Part shown: positions 43,125 to 55,174 of the stretch, piece by piece
Layout: each line of letters opens with the position of its first letter
Numbering within the stretch: position 1 is the stretch's first letter
Source: Pseudonocardia sp. CNS-139
GTDB taxonomy: Bacteria; Actinomycetota; Actinomycetes; Mycobacteriales; Pseudonocardiaceae
Direction of reading: 5' to 3'
Length of the DNA: 64,000 nt
Assembly: GCA_001942415.1 (NCBI GenBank)
Contig: MKJX01000180.1
Coordinates: 1 to 64,000 of the forward strand
Made by a program: the position numbers and the translations under genes
Notes under the pieces: model-generated
What the model saw: only the letters and a program-made list of their open reading frames with translations
What the model was told of the DNA's origin: nothing
Database searches by the model: none

Positions 43125-43553
43125 TCACACCTCGGCCGTGTCGTAGGTCGCCACGCCCCGCTCGCGCCACGCCGCGAGCAGTCGCCGGGCACCGGACGCC
43201 GCCACGAGGTCGCCGTCGAGGAGCTGCTCGGCGGCGACGCAGTGCACGGCGTCGTACCCGCGCAGGCCAGCCGCATGCGCCGCCTCGGCAGCGGTCGCGA
43301 TCAGCGCCTCGTCGACCTCGATGACCTCGACCTCGGACCACACCTCGTCGAGCAGAGCCCGGGCCCGGCGGTGCGCGGCCGCGTCGAGCCGCGCCATCCG
43401 TTGCGCCTGGGCGAGCGCAGCCGCCACCTCGACGTAGGCGAGCCGGCACGTCACCACGTCGTCCGCGTCGTCCCAGAACCGCCGGCACGCCGGAGTTCCT
43501 GGCTCGGCCACGATGAGCGGCACGATCGCGGAGGTGTCCAGGTAGCCGATCAC
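43125..43553 (-). CDS. vapC: PIN-domain toxin, VapC family
   Basis: 142 aa, GTG 43553 overlapping the antitoxin stop. PIN fold: MIGYLDTSAIVPL (Asp in LDTS), YVEVAAALAQA (Glu), AGLRGYDAVHCVAA (Asp) and GDLVAAS near the end give the acidic metal-binding quartet. VapC toxins cut tRNA or rRNA. Partner of the antitoxin encoded upstream. Confidence 0.9.
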   Translation of the reverse strand: MIGYLDTSAIVPLIVAEPGTPACRRFWDDADDVVTCRLAYVEVAAALAQAQRMARLDAAAHRRARALLDEVWSEVEVIEVDEALIATAAEAAHAAGLRGYDAVHCVAAEQLLDGDLVAASGARRLLAAWRERGVATYDTAEV

Positions 43554-43803
43554 CGGCGCTGGTCGTCCACGAGGTCGCTGACCGGTCCGGCACCCACGAC
43601 CGGCTCGGGCGCGGGCGCTTGCGCCGGGCCGCCGGCCGCACCCGGCCCTCCGCACGGAGCTGTTCCAGCCGGCTCGGCCGGTCGACGGGCACGATGCGCG
43701 CGATGGGCCGCCCATGGTCGGTCACGGTGACGGTGCGGCCCTGACGGACCTCGGCCAGGTGCTTGCTCAGGCCGTCGCGCAGCTCCCGGATGCCGATCTC
43801 CAC
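43550..43803 (-). CDS. Phd/YefM-type antitoxin
   Basis: About 84 aa, GTG 43803 with AAGGAG 7 nt upstream, one break near 43605. The N-terminal EIGIRELRDGLSKHLAEVRQGRTVTVTDHGRPIARIVP is the Phd/YefM DNA-binding fold; the C-terminus ending PVSDLVDDQRR is the short acidic toxin-neutralising tail once the frame is mended. It binds the PIN toxin and represses the operon. Confidence 0.88.
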
Positions 43804-43814
43804 AGTAGGGCTCC

Positions 43815-43843
43815 TTGTGGTCACAAATCTGACCGAGATTCTA
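43815..43843 (-). promoter_or_regulatory. Toxin-antitoxin promoter and operator
   Basis: On the minus strand a -10 box TAGAAT (43843-43838), then a TTGTG-N2-CACAA palindrome (43826-43815) lying between the start point and the ribosome site. This is the expected place for antitoxin repression. Confidence 0.5.
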
Positions 43844-43889
43844 GCCACTTCGGCCGCCGTGACGGGCAACAACGAGGCAGAGTGCACCG

Positions 43890-45379
43890 GTGACCACCGG
43901 AACGGAGCGCGCCGCGCCGGGCGCCAAGGGCCTGAGGCCGGGGGCGCTGGGGCTCGTCTCCGGGGTGGTGATCGGGCTGGCCTCGACCGCGCCCGCCTAC
44001 AGCCTCGCCGCCAGCCTCGGGCTCGTCGTCGTGCTCGTCGGGACCGGACGCCGCTGGTCATGCTGGTCGCGTTCGTGCCGATGTACCTGATCGCCGTCGC
44101 CTACCGGGAGCTGAACGCCGCCGAGCCGGACTGCGGCACGACGTTCACGTGGTCGGCGCGGGCGTTCGGGCCGTGGGCCGGGTGGATGGGCGGCTGGGGG
44201 ATCATCGCGGCCGACGTCATCGTGATGGCGAACCTCGCGCAGGTCGCGGGCCAGTACACGTTCGTGCTGGTCGGAGCCGGCGCGCTGGCCGAGAGCACGC
44301 TCTGGACGACGGTCGCGGGCGTCGTGTGGATCGCGCTCATGACCTACCTCTGCTACCGCGGGATCGAGGTCGCCGCCCGGATCCAGTACGCGCTGCTGGC
44401 CGTCGAGCTCGCGGTGCTCGTCGTGTTCGCGGTGGTCGCGCTCGCCCGCGTGTACGGCGGCGACGCGCCCGCGGGGTCGGCCGTCCCGCAGGCGGGCTGG
44501 TTCTGGCCCGGCGGGCTGGGCCTGTCGGACTTCGTGGACGCCGTGCTCATCGCCGTGTTCCTGTACTGGGGCTGGGACACCGCGGTCGCGGTCAACGAGG
44601 AGAGCCACGACCCCGGCCGCACGCCCGGCCGCGCCGGGGTGGTCTCCACGCTGCTGCTGGTCGTGACGTACGTGCTGGTCGCGGTCGCGGCGGTGGCGTT
44701 CGCCGGCACCGGCACCGACGGGATCGGGCTCGGCAACCCGGACAACGCCGACGACGTGTTCGCCGCGATGGCGCCCGAGGTGTTCGGCGACGGCGGGTTC
44801 GGCGCGACGATGGCGGTGCTGCTCGTGCTGGCCGTGCTCGTGTCCGCGGCCGCGTCCACCCAGACGACGATCATGCCGACGGCCCGCGCGGCGCTGTCGA
44901 TGGCGGTGTACCGGGCGCTGCCCGAGCGGTTCGCCGACGTGCACCCGCGCTATCTCTCCCCCGGCCCGGCGACCTGGGGCATGGGCGTCGCGTCGATCGT
45001 CTTCTACGTCGGGCTGACGCTGGTGAGCGAGAACGTGCTCACCGACTCGATCTCGGCGGTCGGGCTGCTGATCGCGTTCTACTACGGGATCACGGGCTTC
45101 GCCTGCGCCTGGTACTTCCGCCGCCGGCTGCACGGGCGCGACCTGTGGGTGAAGGGCGTGCTGCCGCTGCTGGGCGGGGTGATGCTGCTCGGCGCGTTCG
45201 TGCTGTCGGCCCTCGACTACGCCGACCCCGGGTCGGGCGAGACCACGCTGCTCGGGATCGGCGGGGTGTTCGTGATCGGGATCGGGTCGCTCGTGCTCGG
45301 CGCCGTGCTGATGGTCGTCTACAGCCGGATCGCGCCGGCCTACTTCCGCGGCGAGACGCTCCGCCGCGGCGCGGGCTGA
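43890..45379 (+). CDS. APC-superfamily amino-acid permease
   Basis: About 497 aa from GTG 43890, one break near 44043. Twelve hydrophobic helices. Motif GLVSGVVIGLASTAPAYSLAA in helix 1 (unwound Gly-Ser-x-Gly type), AYRELNAAEPDCGTTFTWSARAFGPW in helix 3 and EESHDPGRTPGRA between helices 6 and 7 are family features. Proton- or exchange-driven amino-acid uptake; the substrate is unknown, but lysine-catabolic genes lie nearby. Confidence 0.88.
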
Positions 45380-45393
45380 TCCCGGTTGCGCCG

Positions 45394-47182
45394 TCAGACC
45401 GCGATCACCGTCGGCACGATCATCGGACGCCGCCGGTAGGTCTCCCCGACCCACCGCCCGACCACCCGGCGCACCGACTGGGCGATGCGGTGGGTGTCGG
45501 TGATGCCCTCCGCCTCGGTGCGCGACAGCTCGTCCTCCACCAGCGGGAGCACGGCGTCGAGCGCCTTGGGGTCGTCGGAGAAGCCGCGCCCGGAGACCGT
45601 CGGCCGGGACACGGCACGCCCGGTGGTGGAGTCGACCGCCACCGTGATCGAGATGAAGCCGCCCTCGCCGAGCACCAGCCGGTCGCCGAGCGTGCCCTCG
45701 CCGATGTCGCCGACTGCGAGCCCGTCGACGTACACCCGGCCCACCTCGACGCGCCCGGTGATCGCGGCCTTGCCGTCCACGAGGTCGACGACCACGCCGT
45801 CCTCGGCGAGCACCACGGAGTCCTCCGGCACCCCGGTGCGGACGGCGAGCGCGCCGTTGGCCCGCAGGTGCCGCCACTCGCCGTGCACCGGCATGACGTT
45901 GCTCGGCCGCACCGCGTTGTAGAGGAACAGCAGCTCGCCGGCCGGCGCGTGCCCGGAGACGTGCACCTTCGCCGTGCCCTGGTGCACGACAGTGGCGCCG
46001 AGCCGGGTGAGCCCGTTGATCACGCCGAACACGGCCGTCTCGTTGCCCGGAATGAGCGAGCTGGCCAGGATGATCGTGTCCTGGGACTGGATGCGCACCG
46101 ACCGGTGGTCACCGCGCGCCATCCGGGCGAGCGCGGAGAGCGGCTCGCCCTGCGACCCGGTCGAGACGATCACCAGCTCCTGGTCGGGCAGGTCCATCGC
46201 GTCGTCGATCTCGACGAGCAGCCCCTCGGGCACGTGCAGGAAGCCCAGCTCCGCCGCGAGCCCATGTTGCGCACCATCGAGCGTCCGACCAGGCACACCT
46301 TGCGCCCGTGCGCCGCCGCGGCGTCGAACACCTGCTGGACGCGGTGCACGTGGCTCGCGAAGCACGCGACGATGATCCGCGCCTCGGCCCGGTGGAACAC
46401 GCCGTCGATCACCGGCCCGATGTCGCGCTCGGCGATCGTGAAGCCGGGGACGTCGGCGTTGGTCGAGTCGACGAGGAACAGGTCCACACCCTCGTCGCCG
46501 AGCCGGGAGAACCCGGCCAGGTCGGTCAGCCGCCCGTCCAGCGGGAGCTGGTCGAGCTTGATGTCGCCGGTGTGCAGCACGAGCCCGGCCGGCGTGCGGA
46601 TCGCGACGGCCAGCGCGTCCGGGATCGAGTGGTTGACGGCGAAGTACTCGCAGTCCCACGCGCCGTGGCGCAGCCGGGAGCCTCGTGCACCTCCAGCAGC
46701 CGCGGCGTCAGCCGGTGCTCCTTGCACTTCTCCGCGACGAGCGCGAGCGTGAACCGGGAGCCGACGACCGTCAGGTCCGGGCGCTGGCGCAGCAGGAACG
46801 GCACCGCGCCGATGTGGTCCTCGTGGCCGTGCGTGAGCACCAGCGCGTCGATGTCGTCGAGCCGGTCCTCGATGGCCCGGAAGTCCGGCAGGATCAGGTC
46901 GACGCCGGGCGAGTCCTCGGCCGGGAACAGCACGCCGCAGTCCACGATGAGCAGCCGCCCGTCGTACTCGAACACGGTCATGTTGCGGCCGACCTCGCCG
47001 ATGCCGCCGAGCGCGACGACCCGCAGCCCGCCGTCCGGGAGCGGGGGCGGCGGCGCGGTCGGCAGCTCGGCCCGGTTGACCTCCTCGGGCGGCGCGGAGA
47101 CCGGCCGGCCCTGGTCGCGCCGGAACGAGCGGTGACGACGGTCGGACCGGGAGCGGTCGGACCGTGCGGGCGGGCGACTCAA
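45394..47182 (-). CDS. rnj: Ribonuclease J
   Basis: About 597 aa, breaks near 46680 and 46265. TTG 47182 follows an in-frame TAG and has GAGGAA upstream, so it is the only reasonable start. Metallo-beta-lactamase motif LTHGHEDHIGA, beta-CASP and the C-terminal RRRPMIVPTVIAV ending match Rv2752c. It has 5'-3' exo- and endoribonuclease activity in RNA processing. The basic N-terminal 40 residues are an extension. Downstream of dapA with a repeat-bearing leader. Confidence 0.94.
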
Positions 47183-47195
47183 CTAGTTCCTCGCA

Positions 47196-47246
47196 GTGCT
47201 GGTGATGACGCCGTGCTGGTGACGATGCCGTGCTGGTGAGGACGGT
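47196..47246. repeat. 17-bp tandem repeats in the rnj leader
   Basis: GTGCTGGTGA occurs at 47196, 47213 and 47230, a 17-bp period over three units (plus strand). They occupy most of the 86-bp gap between dapA and rnj, immediately before the rnj ribosome site. Confidence 0.75.
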
Positions 47247-47268
47247 GGTGCGGGGCGGGCGGGGCCCG

Positions 47269-48333
<1,065 letters not shown>

Positions 48334-48959
48334 TCAGACGCCCCGGCCGGCCGATGCGAGCGCCGCCACGTCGGGCCCGGCGCCCTCCGTGGTGACCCGT
48401 GCGGCGCTCCGGCCGAAGGCGTGCAGCAGCAGCTCGACGGGCTCGCCGGTGACCGTCACCACGCCGTCCCCGGCGCGCGCCTGCACCTGCTCGCCGGACG
48501 GGTGGCGCAGCACCACGCCGACCGGGCTGCGCCGGTACATCATGCGGGCCGAGCGCCGCACCAGCGCCCACGCCTCCCCGTCGCGCTCGCGTCCGGCGGG
48601 CGCGGCTCCCATCCCGGCTCGCCGCGGCGCAGGTCCTCGTGGTGGACGAGCAGCTCGGCGCCGTTGGCCGCGGCGTCGACCCGGGCCGGCCGGAACGGCG
48701 ACCACACCGGCGGCCCGGCGCGCAGCAGCCCGACCCGCTGCGCCCACGGCATGGTGTCGAAGCCGCGCATCGCCCGCTCGGTGACCGGCGCGAGCGCCGG
48801 GAGCAGGATGCCGGCCGACGCCCACGGCTGCCGCTCGCGGACGAGCAGGTGCGCGAGCAGCTCACGCGCCAGCCAGCCGTCGCACAGGGTGGGCCGCCCC
48901 GGTCCGGACCGGTCGAACTCGTCGCTCAGCGCCGCCCGTTCCCGGCTGGCCAGACTCAT
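48334..48959 (-). CDS. DinB-fold/mycothiol-dependent maleylpyruvate isomerase-like protein
   Basis: About 208 aa, ATG 48959, one break near 48597. The N-terminal metal-binding bundle SRERAALSDEFD, TLCDGWLARELLAHLLVRER and ELLVHHEDLRR carries the His residues of the TIGR03085 family. The C-terminal sterol-carrier-like domain ends GEPVELLLHAFGR. The family includes mycothiol-dependent enzymes; the reaction here is unknown. Between dapA and thyX. Confidence 0.8.
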
Positions 48960-48993
48960 GACGCCGACCCTACTCGCGGGTATCCGGCCGCCG

Positions 48994-49746
48994 TCAGCCC
49001 TCGGTGACGAACGGGCTGGACGCGATCTCCGTGCCGTCGTCGAGCTTGCCGATCTCGAAGTCGTTGAACACGTTGGGGACCTCGCGCTGCAGCTGGCGCA
49101 GGCACTCGACGGCCAGCTCGCGGATCTCGACGTCGGCGTGCTCGGTGGCGCGCATCGCGATGAAGTGCCGCCACGCCCGGTAGTTGCCGGTGACCACGAT
49201 GCGGGTCTCGGTGGCGTTGGGCAGCACCGCGCGCGCGGCCTGGCGGGCCTGCTTGCGCCGCAGCGTCGCGTTGGGGACGTCGGCGAACCGCTTCTCCAGG
49301 CCCTCCAGCAGCGCCTCGTACGCCTGCACGGACGCGGCGGCGGCCTCGGTGAACAGCGCGTGCAGCTCGTCGTCCTCGGCGATGGCGGCCGGCTCGACCA
49401 TCGCGGCGTCGCGCTCGGGGACGTAGCGCTGCGAGAGCTGGCTGTAGGAGAAGTGGCGGTGCCGGATCAGCTCGTGGGTGAGCGAGCGGGACACGCCGGT
49501 GAGGTAGAAGCTGACCGTGCCGTGCTCCAGCACGGAGAGGTGCCCGACCTCCAGGATGTGGCGCAGGTAGCCCGCGTTGGTGGCGGTGGCCGGGTTGGGC
49601 TTGGACCACGACTGGTAGCAGGCCCGCCCGGCGAACTCGGCGAGCGCCTGGCCGCCGTCGGCGTCCGTGCTCCACGGGACGCCCTCCGGTGCGACGAACT
49701 CGGTCTTCGCGACGAGCTGGACGCGCAGCGGGACGATGTCGGGCAT
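48994..49746 (-). CDS. thyX: FAD-dependent thymidylate synthase
   Basis: 250 aa, intact, ATG 49746. ThyX motif [14 protein letters not shown] (the RHR-x7-S signature), [23 protein letters not shown] and [18 protein letters not shown]. Makes dTMP with methylene-THF and NADPH. Same place as Rv2754c next to dapA. Divergent from a HicB-like gene. Confidence 0.95.
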   Translation of the reverse strand: MPDIVPLRVQLVAKTEFVAPEGVPWSTDADGGQALAEFAGRACYQSWSKPNPATATNAGYLRHILEVGHLSVLEHGTVSFYLTGVSRSLTHELIRHRHFSYSQLSQRYVPERDAAMVEPAAIAEDDELHALFTEAAAASVQAYEALLEGLEKRFADVPNATLRRKQARQAARAVLPNATETRIVVTGNYRAWRHFIAMRATEHADVEIRELAVECLRQLQREVPNVFNDFEIGKLDDGTEIASSPFVTEG

Positions 49747-49794
49747 GGCCGCAGCGTAAACCGGAGGTCTGACGGAACCTCGGCCGCCACGGGT

Positions 49795-49826
49795 TGACGT
49801 CACGAGTTTCTTGACTGACGTCACGA
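49795..49826. promoter_or_regulatory. Paired operator upstream of the HicB-like gene
   Basis: TGACGTCACGA occurs twice, at 49795-49805 and 49816-49826. Each contains the palindrome TGACGTCA, spaced 21 bp, two helical turns, 20-50 bp before the HicB-like start. Suits cooperative binding by a ribbon-helix-helix dimer. Confidence 0.65.
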
Positions 49827-49845
49827 ATGACGCCACAGTGGTGTC

Positions 49846-50391
49846 ATGGATCTGAGCCAGTACGTCCAGCGGCTGCGGGAGGACCTCGCGTCCGCCGCTG
49901 CGGCGGGCGACGAGCAGACGCGGCGCACCGCTGCCCTGCTCGGCGCCGCGATCGATCCCGCAGCCCGGCTGGCGCTCATGAACGCGCTGTCCGACCTGGC
50001 GGCCGAGGTCACGGCCGCGCTCGGCGACCGGGTGGTCGAGGTCCGGCTCGACGGGCGCGACGTGCGCGTGTCCGTGAGCGGCGAGCCGGCCGCCGACCGG
50101 GGGCCCGAACCCGGGCCCGGGCCGGGCCACGAGCCGCCGCCCGGGCCGGGGCCGTTCCGCGGCTTCCCCGGTGGCGACGCCGGCGACATCAGCCGCATCA
50201 CGCTGCGGCTCGTCGAGCAGATCAAGAACCAGGCCGAGCAGGCCGCCGCCGCGCAGGGCATGTCCCTCAACTCGTGGGTGGCGCAGGCCGTGCAGGGCGC
50301 GCTCGCCGGCGGGCACGGCCAGCGCCGCACGCGTCCCGAGTGGCGCGACGACCGGGGCGGCAAGCGGCTCCGGGGCTGGGTCGAGGGGTGA
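49846..50391 (+). CDS. HicB/Arc-like ribbon-helix-helix protein
   Basis: 181 aa, intact, ATG 49846. The N-terminal 75 residues are mostly helical ([15 protein letters not shown]). A Gly/Pro-rich linker [15 protein letters not shown] follows, then a C-terminal ribbon-helix-helix ([36 protein letters not shown]), the fold of HicB antitoxins and Arc. No HicA toxin is encoded nearby; the partner is a DUF4097 protein. Likely autoregulator acting at the TGACGTCA pair. Confidence 0.82.
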   Translation: MDLSQYVQRLREDLASAAAAGDEQTRRTAALLGAAIDPAARLALMNALSDLAAEVTAALGDRVVEVRLDGRDVRVSVSGEPAADRGPEPGPGPGHEPPPGPGPFRGFPGGDAGDISRITLRLVEQIKNQAEQAAAAQGMSLNSWVAQAVQGALAGGHGQRRTRPEWRDDRGGKRLRGWVEG

Positions 50392-50402
50392 CGGGTCGAG
50401 GG

Positions 50403-51400
50403 ATGACGGAGATCATCGAGATGACGGACGACTACGAACCCGGCGGCGGCTCCGGCGAGCCCGGCCCGGTCCTCGTGCGCCAGCAGGCCTGGCCCGTCGA
50501 CGGTCCTGCCGAGCTGGAGCTGACGGTGGACGTCGGGCGCATCCGGGTGCACCTGGACGAGCAGATCGGCGACGGCGCCGACGGGCCCGACGGCACGGCC
50601 CGCGAGGTGCGGGTCGAGGTGCGCCACGACCCGGCCGCCGGCGGCGGCTGGAGCCAGGGCATCACCGGTCTCATCAACTGGCTGGGCAGCGCCACGGGCA
50701 TGGCCACCGGCACCGGCACCGCCGAGGACCTCGCGGCCGCGGCCGTCGCGGCGGCGGAGATCAGCTGGTCGGAGGACGGGCGCCGGCTCGTCGTGCGCTC
50801 GTCGCAGGAGCTGCCGCTGCGGGTGGTGCCGCTCGCGGTCACCGTGTCGGCGCCACCCGGTCCCCGCTCGCCGCCCGCACGGGCGCCGGCGAGGTCCGCG
50901 TCACCGGGCAGGCCGCGTGGGCGGGCGTGCGCACCGGCACCGGGCAGGTCGCGCTGGCCGTCGTCGACGGCGACGTCGACGTCACGACCGGCGCGGGCGA
51001 CGTCGAGATCGGGCCGGTCAGCGGCCGGGCCCGGCTGCGCACCGGCACCGGCTCGGTGACGGTCGCGGCCACCGGCGGCACCGCCGAGATCAAGACGGGC
51101 AGCGGCGACGTCTCCGTCGGCACGGTGGCCACCGACCTCGGGGTGCGCAGCGGCTCCGGTGACGTCGCCGTGGCCGACGTGCGCGGCGGCGAGCTGCACC
51201 TGACCACCGGCTCCGGCGGGCTGCGCATCGGGGTGCACCCGGGCGTGCGCGCGGAGCTGGACCTCTCGTCGGGCTCCGGACGGGCGCACAGCGAGCTGCA
51301 GGTCAGCTCGGTGGCGCCGGAGCTGCCCGCGGCCGTGCACGTGCGCGGCCGCACCGGCAGCGGCGACGTGCTGGTCACCCGGGCGACCGTGCCCGCCTGA
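50403..51400 (+). CDS. DUF4097-family beta-strand repeat protein
   Basis: About 333 aa, ATG 50403, one break near 50862. The C-terminal half has short repeats of the form [34 protein letters not shown] and [10 protein letters not shown], the right-handed beta-helix DUF4097 pattern. The N-terminal part is acidic. No signal or helix, so it is probably cytoplasmic. Starts 12 nt after the HicB-like stop; the two genes form an operon whose role is unknown. Confidence 0.8.
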
Positions 51401-51418
51401 CCGCCGGACGCAGGACCT

Positions 51419-51504
51419 CCGGCCGCGTCGTGGGGACGCGCGGCCGGTGCGTGTGGGGAGACGCGCCCGCTCGGCCCGCCCAGGGGTCGGGCCGGGCGGG
51501 CGCG
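51419..51504. terminator. Two strong hairpins between convergent genes
   Basis: First hairpin: CCGGCCGCG (51419-51427) with CGCGGCCGG (51439-51447). Second: arms 51462-51478 and 51488-51504, 16 pairs plus one T-G wobble, with a 9-nt loop. They lie between the DUF4097 stop (51400) and the convergent glycosylase stop (51513), so they serve both strands. Confidence 0.7.
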
Positions 51505-51512
51505 CGACCCGC

Positions 51513-52764
51513 CTACGCGGCGGACGTCCTCAGGCCGGCCGCGGCGAGCGGGGCCGCGAGGTCGCCGCGCCCGCCCACCGCCACCCCGTCCAGCTCCAGC
51601 CACTGCGCCATCACGGCCAGCTCGGCCGCCAGCTCCGCGGCCACCCGCGGCACGTCCGCGCCCGGCTCGGCGAACGCCCCGGGCACGCGCAGCAGCCCGG
51701 CCGCCCGGTCGGCCTTGAGGTCGACCCGGCCGACCAGCTCGCCGTCCAGCAGGAACGGGAACACGTAGTAGCCGAACTCGCGCTTGGACTCCGGCACGTA
51801 GATCTCGATGCGGTAGCGGAAGCCGAAGACCCGCTCGGTGCGGGCGCGCTCCCAGATCAGCGGGTCGAACGGGCAGAGCAGCGCCCGGCCGGTGACCCGC
51901 CGCGGCATCCGGGCGCCGGGCACCCGGAAGGCCGGGCGGCCCCACCCGCGCACGTCGACACGCTCCAGCTCCCCCCGCCTCCACCAGCTCGGCGATCGCC
52001 TGCCGGTTGAGCGGGGGCGCGATGCGGTAGTAGTCGCGCAGCTCGGACTCGGTGGCCACGCCCAGCGCGGCGGCCGAGCGCAGCACCAGCGCCCGCGCCG
52101 CGTCGGCCGCGCTCGGCGCCGCCGCGGCGAGCACCTCCGGCGGCAGGACGCGTTCGGGCAGGTCGTAGAGCCGCTCGAAGTGGCGGCGGGTGCCGGTGGT
52201 GAGCACGCCGATGCCGAACAGGTACTCGCAGATCCGCTTGACGTCCGACCGCTCCCACCACGTGGCCCCGGGCGGGCGCTTGCGGGTGGTGCCGCCCAGC
52301 GCCGCCTCCAGCGTGCCCGCGCCGACCGGCCCCAGCTCCTTCACCGCGGCGAGCACGTCGTCGACGATGCCCGGCCGCTGGTGGACGAGCGCCTGGTAGT
52401 GCCGCCACCAGCCCTCGCGCTTGGGGCCCGCGCGCAACAGCGGCCAGTCCTGCACGGGCAGCAGGCTCGCCTCGTGCGCCCAGTACTCGACGAGCAGCCG
52501 CGGCGAACGCGCCGAGTGCGCCCACGCGGCGTCGTCCACGAGCGAGCGCGCGTAGGGCCCGACGCGGCTGAACATCGGCATGTAGTGCGCCCGGACCGCC
52601 ACGTTGACCGAGTCGAGCTGCAGGAGCTTGACGTGCCCGAGCGTGCGCACCAGGTGCCGCCGGGTGAGGGGGCCGGTGGGGCGCGGGGCGCCGAACCCCT
52701 GCGCGGCCAGCACGGCGCGGCGCGCGGCGTCCGGCCCGATCGTCTCGACGGCAGGTGGGGTCAC
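51513..52764 (-). CDS. AlkZ/YcaQ-family DNA glycosylase
   Basis: About 417 aa, GTG 52764 overlapping the upstream stop, one break near 51975. Winged-helix HTH_42 fold. LLQLDSVNVAVRAHYMPMFSR carries the Q-x-D catalytic motif of YcaQ/AlkZ, and FDPLIWERARTERVFGFRYRIEIY is the family C-terminal block. Members excise crosslinked or alkylated bases. Coupled to a multidrug-type exporter gene, which suggests resistance to a DNA-damaging natural product. Confidence 0.85.
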
Positions 52765-53717
52765 GAACCGGATGGTGCCAGTTCCCCCCGACGTCCGGGG
52801 GCCGCTCCTGCGGGCCGTTCCGCCGCGATCACCACGACCACCGCGACCAGCACGATCGCGCCCCCGACCAGCTGCGGCCCGGAGAACCGCTCTCCCGCGA
52901 CGAACACCCCGAGCAGCACGGCGATCACCGGGTTGACGTAGGCGTAGGTCGCGACCGTCGACACCGGCAGCACCGAGAGCGCGTACGCGTAGGCGCTGAA
53001 CGCCGCCAGCGAGACGACCACCGCCATGTACCCCCACGCCCACCAGGCCGTCGGCGACACCGCGGCCAGGTCCGGCCGCTCCCCGCTCACCACGCTCGCC
53101 GTCGAGAGGATCACGCCGCCGACCAGCATCTGCGTCGCGGCCAGCGCGAACGGGTTGGGCGGCACCGGCATGCGGGTGGTCGCGAACGTGCCCGTCGCCC
53201 AGCCGAGGCCGGCGAGCAGGATCAGCCACGGCCCCCACCACGCGTTGCCCTCGGTGCCGCCGGAGCCGGTCTGCCCGGCGCCGAGCAGCACCGCGAGCCC
53301 CGCGACGCCGACCGCGACACCCGCGACCGTCGCCATTCGCGGCCGGTCGCCGCTGATCGCGCGCATCACGATGATGTAGAGCGGCACCGCCGCGATGAGC
53401 AGCGCCGCGATCCCGGACGCCACCTGCTTCTGGCCGATCGTCACCAGGCCGTTGCCCCATGCGGGCAGCAGCAGCCCGGAGAGCGCGACCGTGCCGAACT
53501 GGCGCCACGTCATCCGGAACGCGCGGCGGCCGGCGACGGCGAGCACCACGAGCGCCAGCAGCGTCCCGCCGACGAGGAACCGCGCGCCGCCCGTGAAGAG
53601 CGGCGGCACGTCCGTGATGATGAAGCGGTTGGCCAGGAACGTCGAGCCCCACAGCACCCAGACGACGCCGAGCGCGCCCCAGGCGACACCGGGGCGGGAG
53701 GGAGCGGCGGGGTCCAC
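52761..53717 (-). CDS. EamA/DMT-family transporter
   Basis: 318 aa, intact. Ten helices in two EamA repeats: VWVLWGSTFLANRFIITDVPP near the start and YAYVNPVIAVLLGVFVAGERF near the end. Exports a small metabolite or drug. Its stop overlaps the glycosylase start (GTGA), so the two are translated together. Confidence 0.9.
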   Translation of the reverse strand: MDPAAPSRPGVAWGALGVVWVLWGSTFLANRFIITDVPPLFTGGARFLVGGTLLALVVLAVAGRRAFRMTWRQFGTVALSGLLLPAWGNGLVTIGQKQVASGIAALLIAAVPLYIIVMRAISGDRPRMATVAGVAVGVAGLAVLLGAGQTGSGGTEGNAWWGPWLILLAGLGWATGTFATTRMPVPPNPFALAATQMLVGGVILSTASVVSGERPDLAAVSPTAWWAWGYMAVVVSLAAFSAYAYALSVLPVSTVATYAYVNPVIAVLLGVFVAGERFSGPQLVGGAIVLVAVVVVIAAERPAGAAPGRRGELAPSGS

Positions 53718-53824
53718 GGGAAGACGTTGTCATGGCCAACGACCTCCTGTCGCGCCCGTTCGGCGTGAGAACGCACACCGGACCCGCCGCGCCCGGCCGG
53801 GGCGCGTGGGTTTGGATGGGGCGC

Positions 53825-54388
53825 ATGGCCGTCGCCGCCGTCCGCCCCGCCGTCCCCGAGGACGTCGGCGAGATCGTCCGCATCCAGGCCGGGACCTGGG
53901 AGACCGCGTACTCCGGGCTGGTCCCGGCCGCCGCCGTCGCGCAGCTGCGCAGCCCGGAGGCGCACCGCGCGTGGACGGCCGCCGTCACCGCGGGCGGTGC
54001 GCACCACGTGCTCGTCGCGACCGAGGGCGAGTGGACCGTCGGCTTCGTCGCCGCCGCCCCGGCCGCCGCGCCGGGGGGCGCCGCCGCCCAGCCGGCGCCG
54101 ACGCTGGGCGCCGAGGCGTGGGCCGAGGTCGGTGCGCTACTCGTCGAGCCGCGGTGGGGCCGGCGCGGGCACGGCGGCCGGCTGCTGGCCACGGTGGCGC
54201 AGGCGCTGCGCGCCGACGGCGCCGTCTACGGGCTGGCGTGGGTGCCGGAGGCCGACGCGGCGACCCGGAAGTTCTACTCGGGCGCGGGCTGGGAGCCCGA
54301 CGGCACCGTCCGCGTGCTGGACACGGGCGAGGGCGAGCTGCGCGAGGTCCGCGTGACGGGCGCCCTCGACCTGACCCTGACGCCGTAG
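53825..54388 (+). CDS. GNAT-family acetyltransferase
   Basis: 187 aa from ATG 53825 (ATG 53732 would add 31 unlikely residues). RPAVPEDVGEIVRIQAGTWETAYSGLVP is a typical N-terminus. The acetyl-CoA loop is VEPRWGRRGHGGRLLATVAQ, and ATRKFYSGAGWEPDG holds the terminal Tyr. Substrate unknown. Converges on dapB. Confidence 0.85.
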   Translation: MAVAAVRPAVPEDVGEIVRIQAGTWETAYSGLVPAAAVAQLRSPEAHRAWTAAVTAGGAHHVLVATEGEWTVGFVAAAPAAAPGGAAAQPAPTLGAEAWAEVGALLVEPRWGRRGHGGRLLATVAQALRADGAVYGLAWVPEADAATRKFYSGAGWEPDGTVRVLDTGEGELREVRVTGALDLTLTP

Positions 54389-54399
54389 CCGGGGCCGCG

Positions 54400-55161
<762 letters not shown>

Positions 55162-55174
55162 CTAGGCCGGGCCG

